A stretch of 64,000 bases of DNA from Aurantimonas marianensis (GCF_024195285.1 NZ_JALHBS010000035.1:52058-116057); one strand, 5' to 3'. Shown: positions 1-8,764, numbered from the stretch's first letter. Notes: a model not told the origin generated them from the sequence alone. Made by a program: numbers and translations.

Positions 1-861
1 CTCCGCCTGGTCGGCGACGACCTGTCCCTGCCGTCCGCCAAGGGAAGCGGCTTCGTTGACGAGCACAGCGATCGGCGTCTTCAGCGAATGCGCCAGATTG
101 CCGACTTGCGTTCTGGAACGCTCGACGATGCGCCGGTTGTTGTCGATCAGCGCGTTCATTTCGACGGCCAACGGCGCGATTTCGGCGGGAAACTGCCCTT
201 CCAGCCTTTCGGCCTTTCCCGTGCGCACATTGGCAAGCGACCGACGCACGGCACTCAGGGGACTGAGACCGGCGAGGATGGCCAACACGTTCACGACGAC
301 CGTCCCAAGGCCGACCGCGCCGAGATAGTAGACGAGCGTGCGATCGAAATCGGCGACGTCGGCGGCAACGATGCTGGCGTTGCCCATCACGCGAAACCGC
401 GCGGCGTGGTTCTGCGCGTCGAGCACGACCTCCGTCTCGACGACTTGCAACCGCTCGCCATCGAGGCCGCTGGCCTCATAGCTTCGACGGTAGGCGGAAT
501 CGAAGGGAATATCCGAGGTGGATCTGGCGGGAATATCCAGGATCCCGAGGGAACTGGAGATCAGTCGTCCCCGGGTGTTGTCACTGGCGGGAAGCACCTC
601 CCAGTACCATCCGGAAAGTGGCTGGGAATAGCGCAGATCACCAAGATCGGGCGAGCCCGACAGGTAACCTGTGTCGCTGACAGTGACGCTGTTGACGAGA
701 TTGTAGAGCTGCGCGGCAAGCAGGTCTTCAAAACCCCGGGTGGCGGTCCGCTCGTAAAGCGTGGAAATCAGGCCGCCGACAACGATCAGGGCCAGCACGG
801 CCCACAGACTCGACAGAACGATGACCCGGACAGTGAGGGAGTTAGCGGCCCGAATGGCCAT
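1..861 (-). CDS. feuQ: sensor histidine kinase, FeuQ/PhoQ-like (C-terminus off window)
   Basis: Membrane sensor kinase, partner of the response regulator encoded just upstream. The start ATG at 861 overlaps the end of the regulator gene by 20 bases, so the two are translationally linked. The 287 residues in the window show an N-terminal membrane segment (about residues 10-32), a periplasmic region of roughly 140 residues, a second membrane segment, a HAMP-like linker and the dimerisation box GNLAHSLKTP with the phospho-accepting histidine near residue 257. The ATP-binding domain lies beyond the left edge. The divergent H-box (LAHSLKTP) is typical of the PhoQ/FeuQ group. The FeuQ name rests on this motif, the partner and the small secreted gene upstream; a PhoQ-like kinase of other function is possible. 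Confidence 0.85.
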   Translation of the reverse strand, partial: MAIRAANSLTVRVIVLSSLWAVLALIVVGGLISTLYERTATRGFEDLLAAQLYNLVNSVTVSDTGYLSGSPDLGDLRYSQPLSGWYWEVLPASDNTRGRLISSSLGILDIPARSTSDIPFDSAYRRSYEASGLDGERLQVVETEVVLDAQNHAARFRVMGNASIVAADVADFDRTLVYYLGAVGLGTVVVNVLAILAGLSPLSAVRRSLANVRTGKAERLEGQFPAEIAPLAVEMNALIDNNRRIVERSRTQVGNLAHSLKTPIAVLVNEAASLGGRQGQVVADQAE

Positions 862-1513
862 CGCTCATCCTGTAGCCCTGCCCCCGGACGGTCTCGATCA
901 CATCAACGCCGAGCTTCTTGCGCAATCGTCCAACGAACACCTCGATCGTATTGGAATCGCGATCAAAATCCTGATCGTACAGATGCTCGATGAGCTCCGT
1001 CCGGGAAACGATCTGGTCCTGATGATGCATCAGATAATCGAGCAGCCGGTATTCGTGGGAGGTCAGTTTCAGCGGCGTTCCGTCGAGTGACACCCGCGAC
1101 GCCCGCGTATCGAGGCGGACCGGTCCGCAGTGGATTTCGGACGAGGCATGGCCGGCGGCGCGGCGGATCAGCGCGCGCATGCGGGCCAGCACTTCCTCGA
1201 CGTGAAACGGCTTGGTGACGTAATCGTCGGCCCCTGCGTCGATGCCGGCGACCTTGTCGCTCCAGCGGTCGCGGGCGGTCAGGATCAGCACCGGCATGGT
1301 CCGGCCGTCGCGGCGCCAGCGCTCCAGAACGCTGATGCCGTCCATGACCGGCAGACCGACATCGAGAATGACCGCGTCATAGGGTTCCGTGTCGCCGAGG
1401 AAATGCCCCTCCTCGCCGTCGAAGGCGCGGTCGACGACATACTCGGCGCCGGTCAGCGCCTCGGTCAGTTGCCGATTGAGGGTCTGATCATCCTCGACCA
1501 CCAGGATACGCAT
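842..1513 (-). CDS. feuP: OmpR/PhoB-family response regulator, FeuP-like
   Basis: Two-component transcription regulator of 223 residues. The receiver domain has the acidic pair D8/D9, the phosphorylation site D51 (VILDVGLPVMDG), T79 and K101. A winged-helix DNA-binding domain fills residues about 125-220 and ends with the usual RGxGYR motif (VRGQGYRM). The length is normal for the family. It is followed with overlap by its kinase and preceded at 93 bases by a small secreted protein gene. In rhizobia FeuP/FeuQ controls cyclic glucan export and other envelope functions; that role here is an inference from similarity, since other PhoP-like regulators have the same architecture. Confidence 0.88.
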   Translation of the reverse strand: MRILVVEDDQTLNRQLTEALTGAEYVVDRAFDGEEGHFLGDTEPYDAVILDVGLPVMDGISVLERWRRDGRTMPVLILTARDRWSDKVAGIDAGADDYVTKPFHVEEVLARMRALIRRAAGHASSEIHCGPVRLDTRASRVSLDGTPLKLTSHEYRLLDYLMHHQDQIVSRTELIEHLYDQDFDRDSNTIEVFVGRLRKKLGVDVIETVRGQGYRMSDGHSGR

Positions 1514-1606
1514 GCCGGACCTCGTCTTCTCGCTCTCGTCTCATCCTGTCGAATCGCCGCGACCGCGATCGAAGTCAACGCCTCCCCTCACTCCGGCGAC
1601 CGGCGA

Positions 1607-1996
1607 TCAGGGCCGTATCGTTACCGTCGTCTTGCGTGGCCGGCCACCCTCCGTTCCGGGGACGAGGAGCGTCACCACGCAAACCGTCTGGCCGCCCTGC
1701 TCACGGCTGGAAACCGAAAGGACCTGTCCGCCGGTCTGTGCGGCTGCCTGAGCCGCGGCGCCGGAGCAGCCGGCGTCGGCGGTTTCGAACGCGCCCTCGC
1801 CATTTCGACGTGGCCCCCGCTCTAAGCGCACCCCCGGCCCGGGGACGACGTCCAGACCAAATCCCGACCCGATGCCGCGACTGGAAAAAGAGCTGTCCAT
1901 GAGTTGAGCGGCGGCCGGCGCCGCGGCCGCGATCGAAGCGGTTCCGACGATCAGAACCGTCACAATGCAGGCGAGGAAGGTGCGAAATCTTGTCAT
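1607..1996 (-). CDS. small secreted protein, PepSY-like C-terminus, upstream of feuP
   Basis: A 129-residue exported protein. The ATG at 1996 gives a classic signal peptide: basic start MTRFR, a hydrophobic core LACIVTVLIVGTASIAAAA and a cleavage region near AAAQ. The open frame continues upstream to 2104 but that part is arginine-rich and lies before the signal peptide, so the shorter start is chosen. The middle is Gly/Arg-rich and low complexity. The last 50 residues (AAAQTGGQVLSVSSREQGG, then VVTLLVP and KTTVTIRP) look like a PepSY-type fold. Two cysteines could form a disulfide. Its place directly upstream of the regulator and kinase recalls FeuN, a periplasmic inhibitor of FeuQ in Sinorhizobium; that assignment is inferred from position and architecture only. 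Confidence 0.7.
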   Translation of the reverse strand: MTRFRTFLACIVTVLIVGTASIAAAAPAAAQLMDSSFSSRGIGSGFGLDVVPGPGVRLERGPRRNGEGAFETADAGCSGAAAQAAAQTGGQVLSVSSREQGGQTVCVVTLLVPGTEGGRPRKTTVTIRP

Positions 1997-2069
1997 TTCG
2001 GGTCCAGATGGAGAATGGCGGCGTCGCCAAGACGGAATGACGATCGCTTTAGTCCTAGTGCATTGTCGC

Positions 2070-2085
2070 TGAACGACGAATGAAC
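2070..2085 (-). promoter_or_regulatory. TGAAC-N6-TGAAC direct repeat upstream of the feu-like operon
   Basis: Two identical 5-base direct repeats (TGAAC at 2070 and at 2081 on the plus strand) lie 11 bases apart, one helical turn, about 75-90 bases before the start of the small secreted protein gene. OmpR/PhoB-family regulators commonly bind such tandem half-sites with this period. It may be an autoregulatory FeuP site; this is inference. Confidence 0.35.
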
Positions 2086-2125
2086 GGCGGACGACCAGGG
2101 CCACCCGCCGATTTCAACCCCGCAA

Positions 2126-2332
2126 CTAGCGTAGGGTCTTCTGCGCGGCCAGTCGTCCCAGGATCGCGACCACCGCGCCGACGGCCGCGGCACCGTTGGT
2201 CAGCGAGAGGGCCAGCACATCGTGCGTCGCGGGATCGATTTTAAGGCCGAACAATCCGGCGATCGCCGCGCCGAACGCGACGAGCCCGCCCCAGACGGTT
2301 CGAGATTGATACCATGGCTTTGCTTCACTCAT
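2126..2332 (-). CDS. holin-like small membrane protein at the end of the GTA cluster
   Basis: A 68-residue protein with two predicted membrane helices (about residues 13-30 and 42-60) separated by a short polar loop, and a basic C-terminus. The start KPWYQSRTVWGG resembles small phage holin-type or holin-associated proteins. The ATG at 2332 is preceded by an AAGGG-type ribosome site; a GTG one codon earlier is the alternative. It lies 33 bases after the last GTA gene on the same strand, separated by a perfect 8-bp hairpin. A role in letting particles or endolysin cross the inner membrane is suggested by context and topology, not by a diagnostic motif. Confidence 0.65.
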   Translation of the reverse strand: MSEAKPWYQSRTVWGGLVAFGAAIAGLFGLKIDPATHDVLALSLTNGAAAVGAVVAILGRLAAQKTLR

Positions 2333-2357
2333 CACCTCGCCCTTTCCTTACGATTGC

Positions 2358-2375
2358 GCCGGCATTCATGCCGGC
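2358..2375 (-). repeat. perfect hairpin spanning the g15 stop codon
   Basis: GCCGGCAT-TC-ATGCCGGC forms an 8-bp stem with a 2-base centre across the end of g15. There is no following T run, so it is more likely an RNA-stabilising or attenuating element than a full intrinsic terminator. Confidence 0.5.
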
Positions 2376-5300
2376 CGGGAAAATACTGATTGTCGGGCGG
2401 TCCCGGCGCCCCACACGGGACTCACCTGCGCGACTGAGACGACAAGCTCGGCAGGCAGCGCGCCGAACGCCGCGATCTGCTCGTCGGAAGCAAGCAGCAG
2501 CGTCGGCGTCTCGGTCTCACGCGTCAGCACCGCCCCCGAGCCGCCGCCGACCACGACGCGGTACAGTTCCCGCTCTTCGCCAAGCGGCACGTCGAGACCG
2601 TCCCAATTGTCCCCACCGACGCGGGTTCGCCGGATCCAGGACAGGGCCACCGCGCCCCCAGCGTCGAAGCCCGCTTTCATGTGGACCGGCGACAGCGGCC
2701 TGACCGAGCGCTGGCCGAGCGTGGCGGTGATCGTCACCGTTGCGGGATCGTCGAGCGCCCGGCCGAGCGGCGCCACGCGGACTTCCATCTCGCGGCCGAC
2801 ATCCGATGTTGTCAGTCCTAGCGGCTCGCAGGCAGCGTTGAGCAATACGAACGCCGACCCCGCCGGCGCACCTGCGACCGTCGCGTCCTCGGTGCCACCT
2901 TGGGCGCGCAGCAGGTTCCGCAGCTCGAAGACGCCGGACGCGATCTCGACCGCCGTCTCGAATTGCAGCACCTCCCAGACACCCGTCGCACTCCGCACCG
3001 CGCAAAGATTGCCGCCGTCCAGAAGTTCCTCGCGGGAAATCGCGTAGACAGCGCCCCTGTCGAGCCGCAGCGTGATCGTGTTCCCGCGATCCAGGCGTCC
3101 TTCCGGTCCCGCACCGAGTGCCTCGAGCAACTGGCCCGCGGTTGCCCGGCGCGTCGCCGTCGCTCGCTCGATGAAAGCGCCGCCCTTCCGCGATGTCGCG
3201 ATCAAGTAGCCCGGCCAAGGCTTGGCCTGCACCGCAAACCGCGCACCGGCGATGCCCTGCCCCCCCTCGGGCAACGGCAGGTCGAGGAGATGCACCAGTG
3301 GACGCGAGGCGATCGCGGGAACCGGTGACCGCGGCGAAGGCGGAGGCTCCCCCTGATCGGCGAAGGAGCCCCGGCGCTGGGGCAGCCTCCGTGCCTCGAT
3401 CCTTCGTGAGACGCCCGTCTCGATACGGTTCACCAGCCAGGCGCCGGGACGCTCCGCGAGGCTGACAATATCCCCGGACTCCAGCGACAGGAGCGACGGC
3501 GCAACGCCGAATCGAGCCGTCTCGGCCGCGCCGCTCGCTTCGCGCAGCATCGCGGCGGCCAATTCCTTCGCTTGCGCCTCGTCCATCACCACCGGAAGCT
3601 GGATGATGTCCTTGCGGGGATGGCTCGCACTGGCGCGCACTGCCTCGGCAGAGCCCGGCTGGTAGGCGCGCGCCGGATCGAGGAACCCGAGCGCGATCTC
3701 TTCCGGCCGCTCGCTTGCCTCGCCGCGCCGTAATTCGACATAAGGTCCCTCCTCGTCGGCGAAAGCCCCGATCTCCCGGCTCGACCGCAACGAGGCGAGC
3801 GAACGGCAAATCAGTCGCCCGGCAGCGATATGCACGACGGTGCCGGTCAGCCGCAACAAATCCTCGAGCGTCTCGCGCGCCGTGCCGGGACCGGCGGCGA
3901 CGTAACCGGTCACACAGGAATCGACGGCCGAGACGTCGTAATCCGCGATGCCGTGGCCTTCCAAAATGGCGGCGATCAGGGCATCCGCCGGCGCGTTGGC
4001 CAGACGGCCGCTCAGCCAGTGGCCCCGGCGCCAGTTATTGCCATCGCTCCACAGATCACCGCGCGCCGGGAAGGCGGGATAGGGTCGGGCGTCCCAGGTC
4101 CACACATGGATCGCGGTGGGATCGACCATCCGGCCACCATAGACCGGCGAAATCGGATTGGCGGCGGGCGAAAAGTCCGGCGATGCCGGGTCCCAATATT
4201 CGAGCTGCGCTTCGAGGAAGCGCCGCTGCGCGAGGTCGTCGCGGCCACCGGCGGAAAAGTGCGGCACGAAGCTTTCCGACGATTTCGGGTCGACGAAGAC
4301 ATTCGGCTGGTTCGCGCCCTTGTCGATTGCTGGACAGCCGAGTTCGGTGAACCACACCGGTTTCGACATCGGCACCCATGCGGAGGGTCCGGCGATTTCG
4401 ACCCCGGCGCGGCGCTCGACATGCGGGTTCGACCACCAGCTCGTCACGTCCTTGGCGCGGTAGACCCACGGCTTGCCGGCCGTGCCGTCGGTGATCGGCG
4501 TGCGGATGCGCGCCGCCCGTTCGGCGTCGCTCGCATAGTACCAGTCGTAATATTCGCCGCCGCCGATCCCGGCCCGCAGCCCGTCCCGGTCATATTGCGA
4601 GGAAGGCCCCTCCGGGTCCGCATCGATATCGCCATCCCGCCAATCGGCCAGCGGTAGATAATTGTCGATGCCGACGACGTCGATCGACGGCGAGGCCCAG
4701 AGCGGATCGAGATTGTAGAAGACGTCGCCGGAGCCATCGGTCGGCTGGTAGCCGAAATATTCGCTCCAGTCGGCCGCGTAGGTGACGACGGCCGTCGGCA
4801 TCATCGCCTTGACCGCGCCGGCGATGGCGATCAGCCCTTCGACGAAGAGAAAGCGGCCGTCCTGATCGCGGATCCGCGTCAACCCGCGCATCTCCGAACC
4901 GATGACAAACGCGTCGACCCCGGCCGCCGTCGCGAGCTTCGCCTGATGCAGGATCATGCGCCGATAGGACCATTCGTCCGGCCCCGTATATTCGACGCCA
5001 GCGGTCGTCAGCGCGAAATCCCCTGGAGTAGCGGTTCCCAGGAATGCCGTGATGTCGTCTCGCGCCGCCGCCGTCCCGTCGGTCGAGCCGGCGCGCCCCG
5101 TGGCGATGTCGAGCGTCATCCGCCCGCGCCAGGGAAACGCCGCCTGCTCGGCGCCGCCATAGGGGTCGGCCAGTCCGTTGCCGGGCGGCACGTCCATCAG
5201 GATGAACGGATAATAGGTCACCTTCAGCCCGCGCGCCTTCAGGTCAGCGATCGCCCGCAGCACGCCCTGGTCGCTGGGCGTGCCGCCGAAGGCCGGCCCG

Positions 5301-6256
5301 CCGTCGATGGAACTGACCAGATGCGCGCCTGACCGGTCGACGGAGCCGGCCCGCCAGGGCTCGGTTTCGTCACGCTGGCCGATTTCAACGCCGGGCATGA
5401 GCCGGCAACGGCCGGCCCGCAAATCGTCGCCAAACCAGGAGACGACGAGTGCCGCGCGCTCCAGGGCCGGACACAGCGCGCCAAGTTCGTCCAGCGAAGC
5501 CGTCCAGTCGCTCGAACCGTAAAGGAGGTTGCGGTTGACGACCCGGTCCTCGCCCGCGCCAAGCCGTTCGCGTACGGCAAGCGGATCGAGGCCGTGTTCG
5601 CTGGCGCCGGGGATGATGGTGATCGCCCGCAGTTCGGTTTCCAAGTGCCCGACCGGCCGCAGGATTTCGCAGGCGATCTGCGGCAGGCGGTTGCCCCAGC
5701 GCTCCAGCGGCAGCCGCTCGAACACGATATAGGCAAGCCCGCGATAGGCGGGCGCGTTACCGGCTCCTTGCCGGGCCTCGATCAGCGGGTCGGCCCCTTG
5801 CGTTTCGTCGCCGCGATAGACGCGGTGGACGGTCTCGGTGAGATCGAGTTCCTCGCCGTCCGCCCACACCCGCCGGATGCCGGCGATCGGCCCTTCGCAA
5901 AGCCCGACCGCGACATTGCCGTAATAGCTGTAGGTCGTCGTTTCGATGCGCGGGCCACCGCCCTTACCGCCCCGCCGTTCGGTGGTCGTGACCTCCTCGA
6001 AGCGCGTTGTCCAGATCACCTGACCGGCGACCCGCGCCGTGCCGTAGACCTTCGCGATGCCGGCGCCCTCGTCGGCTTCCATGATGCGGGCATTGCCGAG
6101 CCTCGGGCCTTCGCTGCGGCGCGTCCCGCCGAACAGCGAGGCGTCGAGGGACGCACCTGCGAGAGCTCCGGCCGCGCGGCCGAGAACGGCGCCGAACGGA
6201 CCGCCGAGCACGCCGCCGACGAAACCGCCGGCCGCCTGCAGAAGGATCGTGGCCAT
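2366..6256 (-). CDS. GTA g15 megatron / host-specificity tail fibre protein
   Basis: A 1296-residue tail-tip protein, the largest product of the cluster and of the usual length for GTA g15. The N-terminus (MATILLQAAGGFVGGVLGG) is a hydrophobic Gly/Ala stretch typical of this family. The middle (very roughly residues 430-730) contains the GTA TIM-barrel-like (glycoside-hydrolase-like) domain, with blocks such as VVTYAADWSEYFGYQ and WFTELGCPA; a phage tail-tip domain follows (from about residue 780). In the R. capsulatus particle this protein forms the central tail fibre that contacts the recipient cell and carries a penetration module. It starts 3 bases after the g14 stop. The reading frame is intact. 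Confidence 0.93.
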   Translation of the reverse strand: MATILLQAAGGFVGGVLGGPFGAVLGRAAGALAGASLDASLFGGTRRSEGPRLGNARIMEADEGAGIAKVYGTARVAGQVIWTTRFEEVTTTERRGGKGGGPRIETTTYSYYGNVAVGLCEGPIAGIRRVWADGEELDLTETVHRVYRGDETQGADPLIEARQGAGNAPAYRGLAYIVFERLPLERWGNRLPQIACEILRPVGHLETELRAITIIPGASEHGLDPLAVRERLGAGEDRVVNRNLLYGSSDWTASLDELGALCPALERAALVVSWFGDDLRAGRCRLMPGVEIGQRDETEPWRAGSVDRSGAHLVSSIDGGPAFGGTPSDQGVLRAIADLKARGLKVTYYPFILMDVPPGNGLADPYGGAEQAAFPWRGRMTLDIATGRAGSTDGTAAARDDITAFLGTATPGDFALTTAGVEYTGPDEWSYRRMILHQAKLATAAGVDAFVIGSEMRGLTRIRDQDGRFLFVEGLIAIAGAVKAMMPTAVVTYAADWSEYFGYQPTDGSGDVFYNLDPLWASPSIDVVGIDNYLPLADWRDGDIDADPEGPSSQYDRDGLRAGIGGGEYYDWYYASDAERAARIRTPITDGTAGKPWVYRAKDVTSWWSNPHVERRAGVEIAGPSAWVPMSKPVWFTELGCPAIDKGANQPNVFVDPKSSESFVPHFSAGGRDDLAQRRFLEAQLEYWDPASPDFSPAANPISPVYGGRMVDPTAIHVWTWDARPYPAFPARGDLWSDGNNWRRGHWLSGRLANAPADALIAAILEGHGIADYDVSAVDSCVTGYVAAGPGTARETLEDLLRLTGTVVHIAAGRLICRSLASLRSSREIGAFADEEGPYVELRRGEASERPEEIALGFLDPARAYQPGSAEAVRASASHPRKDIIQLPVVMDEAQAKELAAAMLREASGAAETARFGVAPSLLSLESGDIVSLAERPGAWLVNRIETGVSRRIEARRLPQRRGSFADQGEPPPSPRSPVPAIASRPLVHLLDLPLPEGGQGIAGARFAVQAKPWPGYLIATSRKGGAFIERATATRRATAGQLLEALGAGPEGRLDRGNTITLRLDRGAVYAISREELLDGGNLCAVRSATGVWEVLQFETAVEIASGVFELRNLLRAQGGTEDATVAGAPAGSAFVLLNAACEPLGLTTSDVGREMEVRVAPLGRALDDPATVTITATLGQRSVRPLSPVHMKAGFDAGGAVALSWIRRTRVGGDNWDGLDVPLGEERELYRVVVGGGSGAVLTRETETPTLLLASDEQIAAFGALPAELVVSVAQVSPVWGAGTARQSVFSRPA

Positions 6257-6259
6257 GAG

Positions 6260-6691
6260 CTACTCCGGAAAGCGAAAGACGCCGGCGATCCGGCGCGACC
6301 ACGCCCGCGGCATCGGGGAGGAAACCACCGCCGCGCCCTCATAGGCGTGGATCAGCCGGCCGCTTTCGTCGAGAATCCCGCAATGCGCCGCCGGCGCGCC
6401 AGCCCGCCAGCAAAACAGCACGACGTCGCCCGGCCGGGCATCGGCGATATCGACCGCAATGAGATGCCGCCGCGCCGCCTCCAGCAGCCGGTCCGGGCCG
6501 CCACGGATCGACCAGTCGACACCGTAAGGACCGGGATCTTCCGGTTCGGCCCCATGGAGCGCACGCCAGACGCCGCGCAACAAGCCGAGGCAGTCGCAGC
6601 CGACGCCCTGCCGGCTGCCCTGATGACGATAGGGAGTGCCGAGAAACGCGCGGGCTGCGGCGAGCGCGCGAGACGGCGCAAGGTCGCTCAT
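6260..6691 (-). CDS. GTA g14 NlpC/P60-family cell-wall peptidase
   Basis: A 143-residue tail-associated peptidase expected to cut peptidoglycan during DNA delivery. It shows the NlpC/P60 catalytic cysteine in GVGCDCLGLLRGVW (about residues 30-43) and the catalytic histidine in PAAHCGI (about residue 104), followed by an ALIHAYEG-like stretch. Its ATG overlaps the g13 stop by four bases (ATGA), and g15 follows 3 bases downstream. Length and order fit GTA g14, which is attached to the tail tip. Confidence 0.92.
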   Translation of the reverse strand: MSDLAPSRALAAARAFLGTPYRHQGSRQGVGCDCLGLLRGVWRALHGAEPEDPGPYGVDWSIRGGPDRLLEAARRHLIAVDIADARPGDVVLFCWRAGAPAAHCGILDESGRLIHAYEGAAVVSSPMPRAWSRRIAGVFRFPE

Positions 6692-7546
6692 GGCACCACC
6701 GGCGAGCCGTCATGGACGCCGTCCGCCTTGGCCACCGCAAGCGCCGCGTCGCTGCCCGGCATATGCGGAAATCCGCGAAAGTTCTGGGAATTGGCGAAAC
6801 GGTCGCGGCAGGTGGAAAAGCCCTTGTCGCAGCCCTGGGTCAGCCGCAACCGGTCGCCCGGCGCGAGGCCCGCGTCGATCGAATCGGCGAGGGAAAGACG
6901 AACCGTGCCGAGCCCGGTATCGCTCGCCGCAACGATATCGACCGCGAGCCCTACTGCGGCGCCGTCGAGAAACTCCAGGCGGCCGTGATTGAAGCCCTCC
7001 GGCGAGCCGCCGAGATCGCCGTCGATCAGGATGGCTCCGCCCTCACCGCCATTAACGACGGCTTCGATGGAAAAAGGCGGATCGGACGCCGGAAACCGGC
7101 AGCGGGCATCGCCGAAGACCGCATCGCAGCGGCGCCGATAGATGCGTCCGCGCACCCGGTCGAGCTGGGCGACGACGCCGCGCAATTCGGCGGCGAATCC
7201 GGTCTCGCCATGGTTGCCCTCGCCGAGTTCGGCGACATCCATCAGCACGAAGTCGGCGGGATTCTGCCAGTCGACCACGAAGGTCTCGACCCGCGCCGCG
7301 TCGAAGCGGCCGGCGCGAATGTCGGCCTCACCGATCGCCGCCGAAGACAGCGCGCCCTCGACCTCGCGCCTCGCCGCCGGTCAATCCTGTCGCCGCCTCG
7401 AAACGGGTCCCGGCGAAGGTCAGCGCCACGTCGTGATCGGTGAAGCCGAGAACCACGCCGTCCCGCCGGGTCAGGCGCCAGCAATGGGCCAGCGACGTCG
7501 CCGGGCTCTCCAGACGGCTCGCCAGCCCTGAAGGGATCTGCCTCAT
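6688..7546 (-). pseudogene. GTA g13 tail hub protein (DUF2163), broken by a frameshift/deletion
   Basis: Two consecutive reading frames together give GTA g13, the baseplate hub (DUF2163 plus C-terminal extension). The first starts at 7546 (MRQIPSGLASRLESPATSL) and carries the typical block GVVLGFTDHDVALTFAGTRF, then runs out of frame after TGLTGGEA and stops at 7328. The second frame picks up with EVEGALSSAAIGEADIRAGR and VVDWQNPADF and continues to the normal C-terminus at 6688. Family members usually have about ten more residues between these blocks, so a short out-of-frame deletion near 7360 is the simplest reading. The outer junctions, ATGA overlaps with g12 and g14, are intact. A base-calling error or programmed frameshift cannot be excluded. 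Confidence 0.8.
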
Positions 7547-8184
7547 GGCCGCACCTCGATCAACGGTATGGACGGGATGTCGCCGGCCTCGAAGGCCGCG
7601 ACATTGACGGCGAGCTGGTCCATGTCGAAGCGCACCGGCACGTCGAATTCGAAGCCGGCGGTGATCGACAGGCCGGCGGCCGGCGCCAAGGCCAGGGTCA
7701 CCGCGCCGTTGACCGTATCGACGTTGAAGTCCGCACCGGCGGCGAGTTCGGTGCCGTCGACGGCGATCCGGACGGTCCCCGGCACCGGTTTTTCGATCGG
7801 CCGGCTGTAGGCCGCGTCTCCGGTTCCGTAGACTTTCAGCAGCGGAAAGACCGTCGTCACACCGTCACCGGTTCCGATCATCTGATCGAAGGCGGTCGCC
7901 GCCTGCCCGTATTGCGACGAGCGCCAGTCGAGCGGGTCGCGGAACCGGAACCCGGTGAGCTTGCCGCGCCGCGCCTCGAAGAAGGTGAGCACGGCGGCAA
8001 GGTCGGCAAGGCTCCTGACGCCGGAGCCGGCATCGTAGCGCCGCGCCGAATGGCGATGGCGCTGGTTGCGGTGCTCGTAGCCGGTCGACAGGCGGACGAT
8101 CTCGGTCCGGCGCTCCGGCCCGCCGCTGGTGCCGAACGAGACGCGCAGCGGAAACCGCTCTTCGCTGAAGGCTTCGATAGCCAT
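7543..8184 (-). CDS. GTA g12 distal tail protein (DUF2460)
   Basis: A 213-residue protein of the DUF2460 family, forming the distal tail ring in the Rhodobacter GTA. Recognisable blocks are FPLRVSFGTSGGPERRTEIV near the start, YEHRNQRHRHSARRYDAGSG (about residues 36-55), a FFEARRGKLTGFRFRDPLDW stretch (about 68-87) and a C-terminal EAGDIPSIPLIEVRP. The start is three bases downstream of the tape-measure gene stop; the stop overlaps the g13 start by four bases. Length is normal for the family. Confidence 0.92.
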   Translation of the reverse strand: MAIEAFSEERFPLRVSFGTSGGPERRTEIVRLSTGYEHRNQRHRHSARRYDAGSGVRSLADLAAVLTFFEARRGKLTGFRFRDPLDWRSSQYGQAATAFDQMIGTGDGVTTVFPLLKVYGTGDAAYSRPIEKPVPGTVRIAVDGTELAAGADFNVDTVNGAVTLALAPAAGLSITAGFEFDVPVRFDMDQLAVNVAAFEAGDIPSIPLIEVRP

Positions 8185-8187
8185 TTC

Positions 8188-8760
8188 CTACACCCCCCGC
8201 CGGCCACGGCTCGCGGCGCGCGCGAGCATCGCCTGGATCTGCGCCTCCGAGCGCTTGAAGCTGGCCGCGTCCGGCGTCGTCACATTGAAAACGATCGACG
8301 GTCCGGCACCCGCTGCCGGTGTCGCGACGCCGAGGGTTCCGTCGGCGCCGCGCTTCAGCGGCAGGATCGCCTCTGCCCCGGCCTCGCCCATCAGGCCAAG
8401 CTTGCCGCCGGCCGGAAAAAAGCTTGGCGCCGCGACGACGCCGCCCTTGGCGAAGGGCAGAACGCCCGTCGGGACTGGCGCAGTCAGGGCACCGGTCAAT
8501 CCGCCGACCGCCTTGCCGATGAAGCTGGACGCGATGTTGGTCAGCGGCCGCAGCGCCGCATCCAGCGCGATCGCGGAAATGCGTTGCCCGAGCTGGCGCA
8601 GCACGCTGTCGAAGGATCGACCGCCGGTGGCGGCAGCCTTGAGCGCCGAGGAGATCGCCGACCCGAAGGCGTTCGCCCGTTGCGTCAGATCGCCCATCGC
8701 CCGCTCGAAACCGCTTGTGTCGGCCACGATCGCGACGTTCAACGTCTCGTCCGGTTCCAT
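8188..8760 (-). CDS. GTA g11 tail tape measure protein
   Basis: A 190-residue, short tape measure protein, in line with the short GTA tail. It begins MEPDETLNVAIVADTSGFE and has an Ala-rich helical first half (residues about 15-75, with ERAMGDLTQRANAFGSAISS) and a Gly-rich second half with VGGLTGALTAPVPTGVLPFA and GLMGEAGAEAILPLKRGADG, the block shared by lambda-type tape measure proteins. It lies four bases after the tail chaperone gene and is followed closely by g12. Confidence 0.9.
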   Translation of the reverse strand: MEPDETLNVAIVADTSGFERAMGDLTQRANAFGSAISSALKAAATGGRSFDSVLRQLGQRISAIALDAALRPLTNIASSFIGKAVGGLTGALTAPVPTGVLPFAKGGVVAAPSFFPAGGKLGLMGEAGAEAILPLKRGADGTLGVATPAAGAGPSIVFNVTTPDAASFKRSEAQIQAMLARAASRGRRGV

Positions 8761-8764
8761 CCGT

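Noticed and set aside
88..993. Long plus-strand open frame opposite the histidine kinase
   Set aside because: It runs antisense to the kinase and regulator genes, which have clear motifs; its product is Gly/Asp/Arg-rich without family features. High GC makes such frames common.
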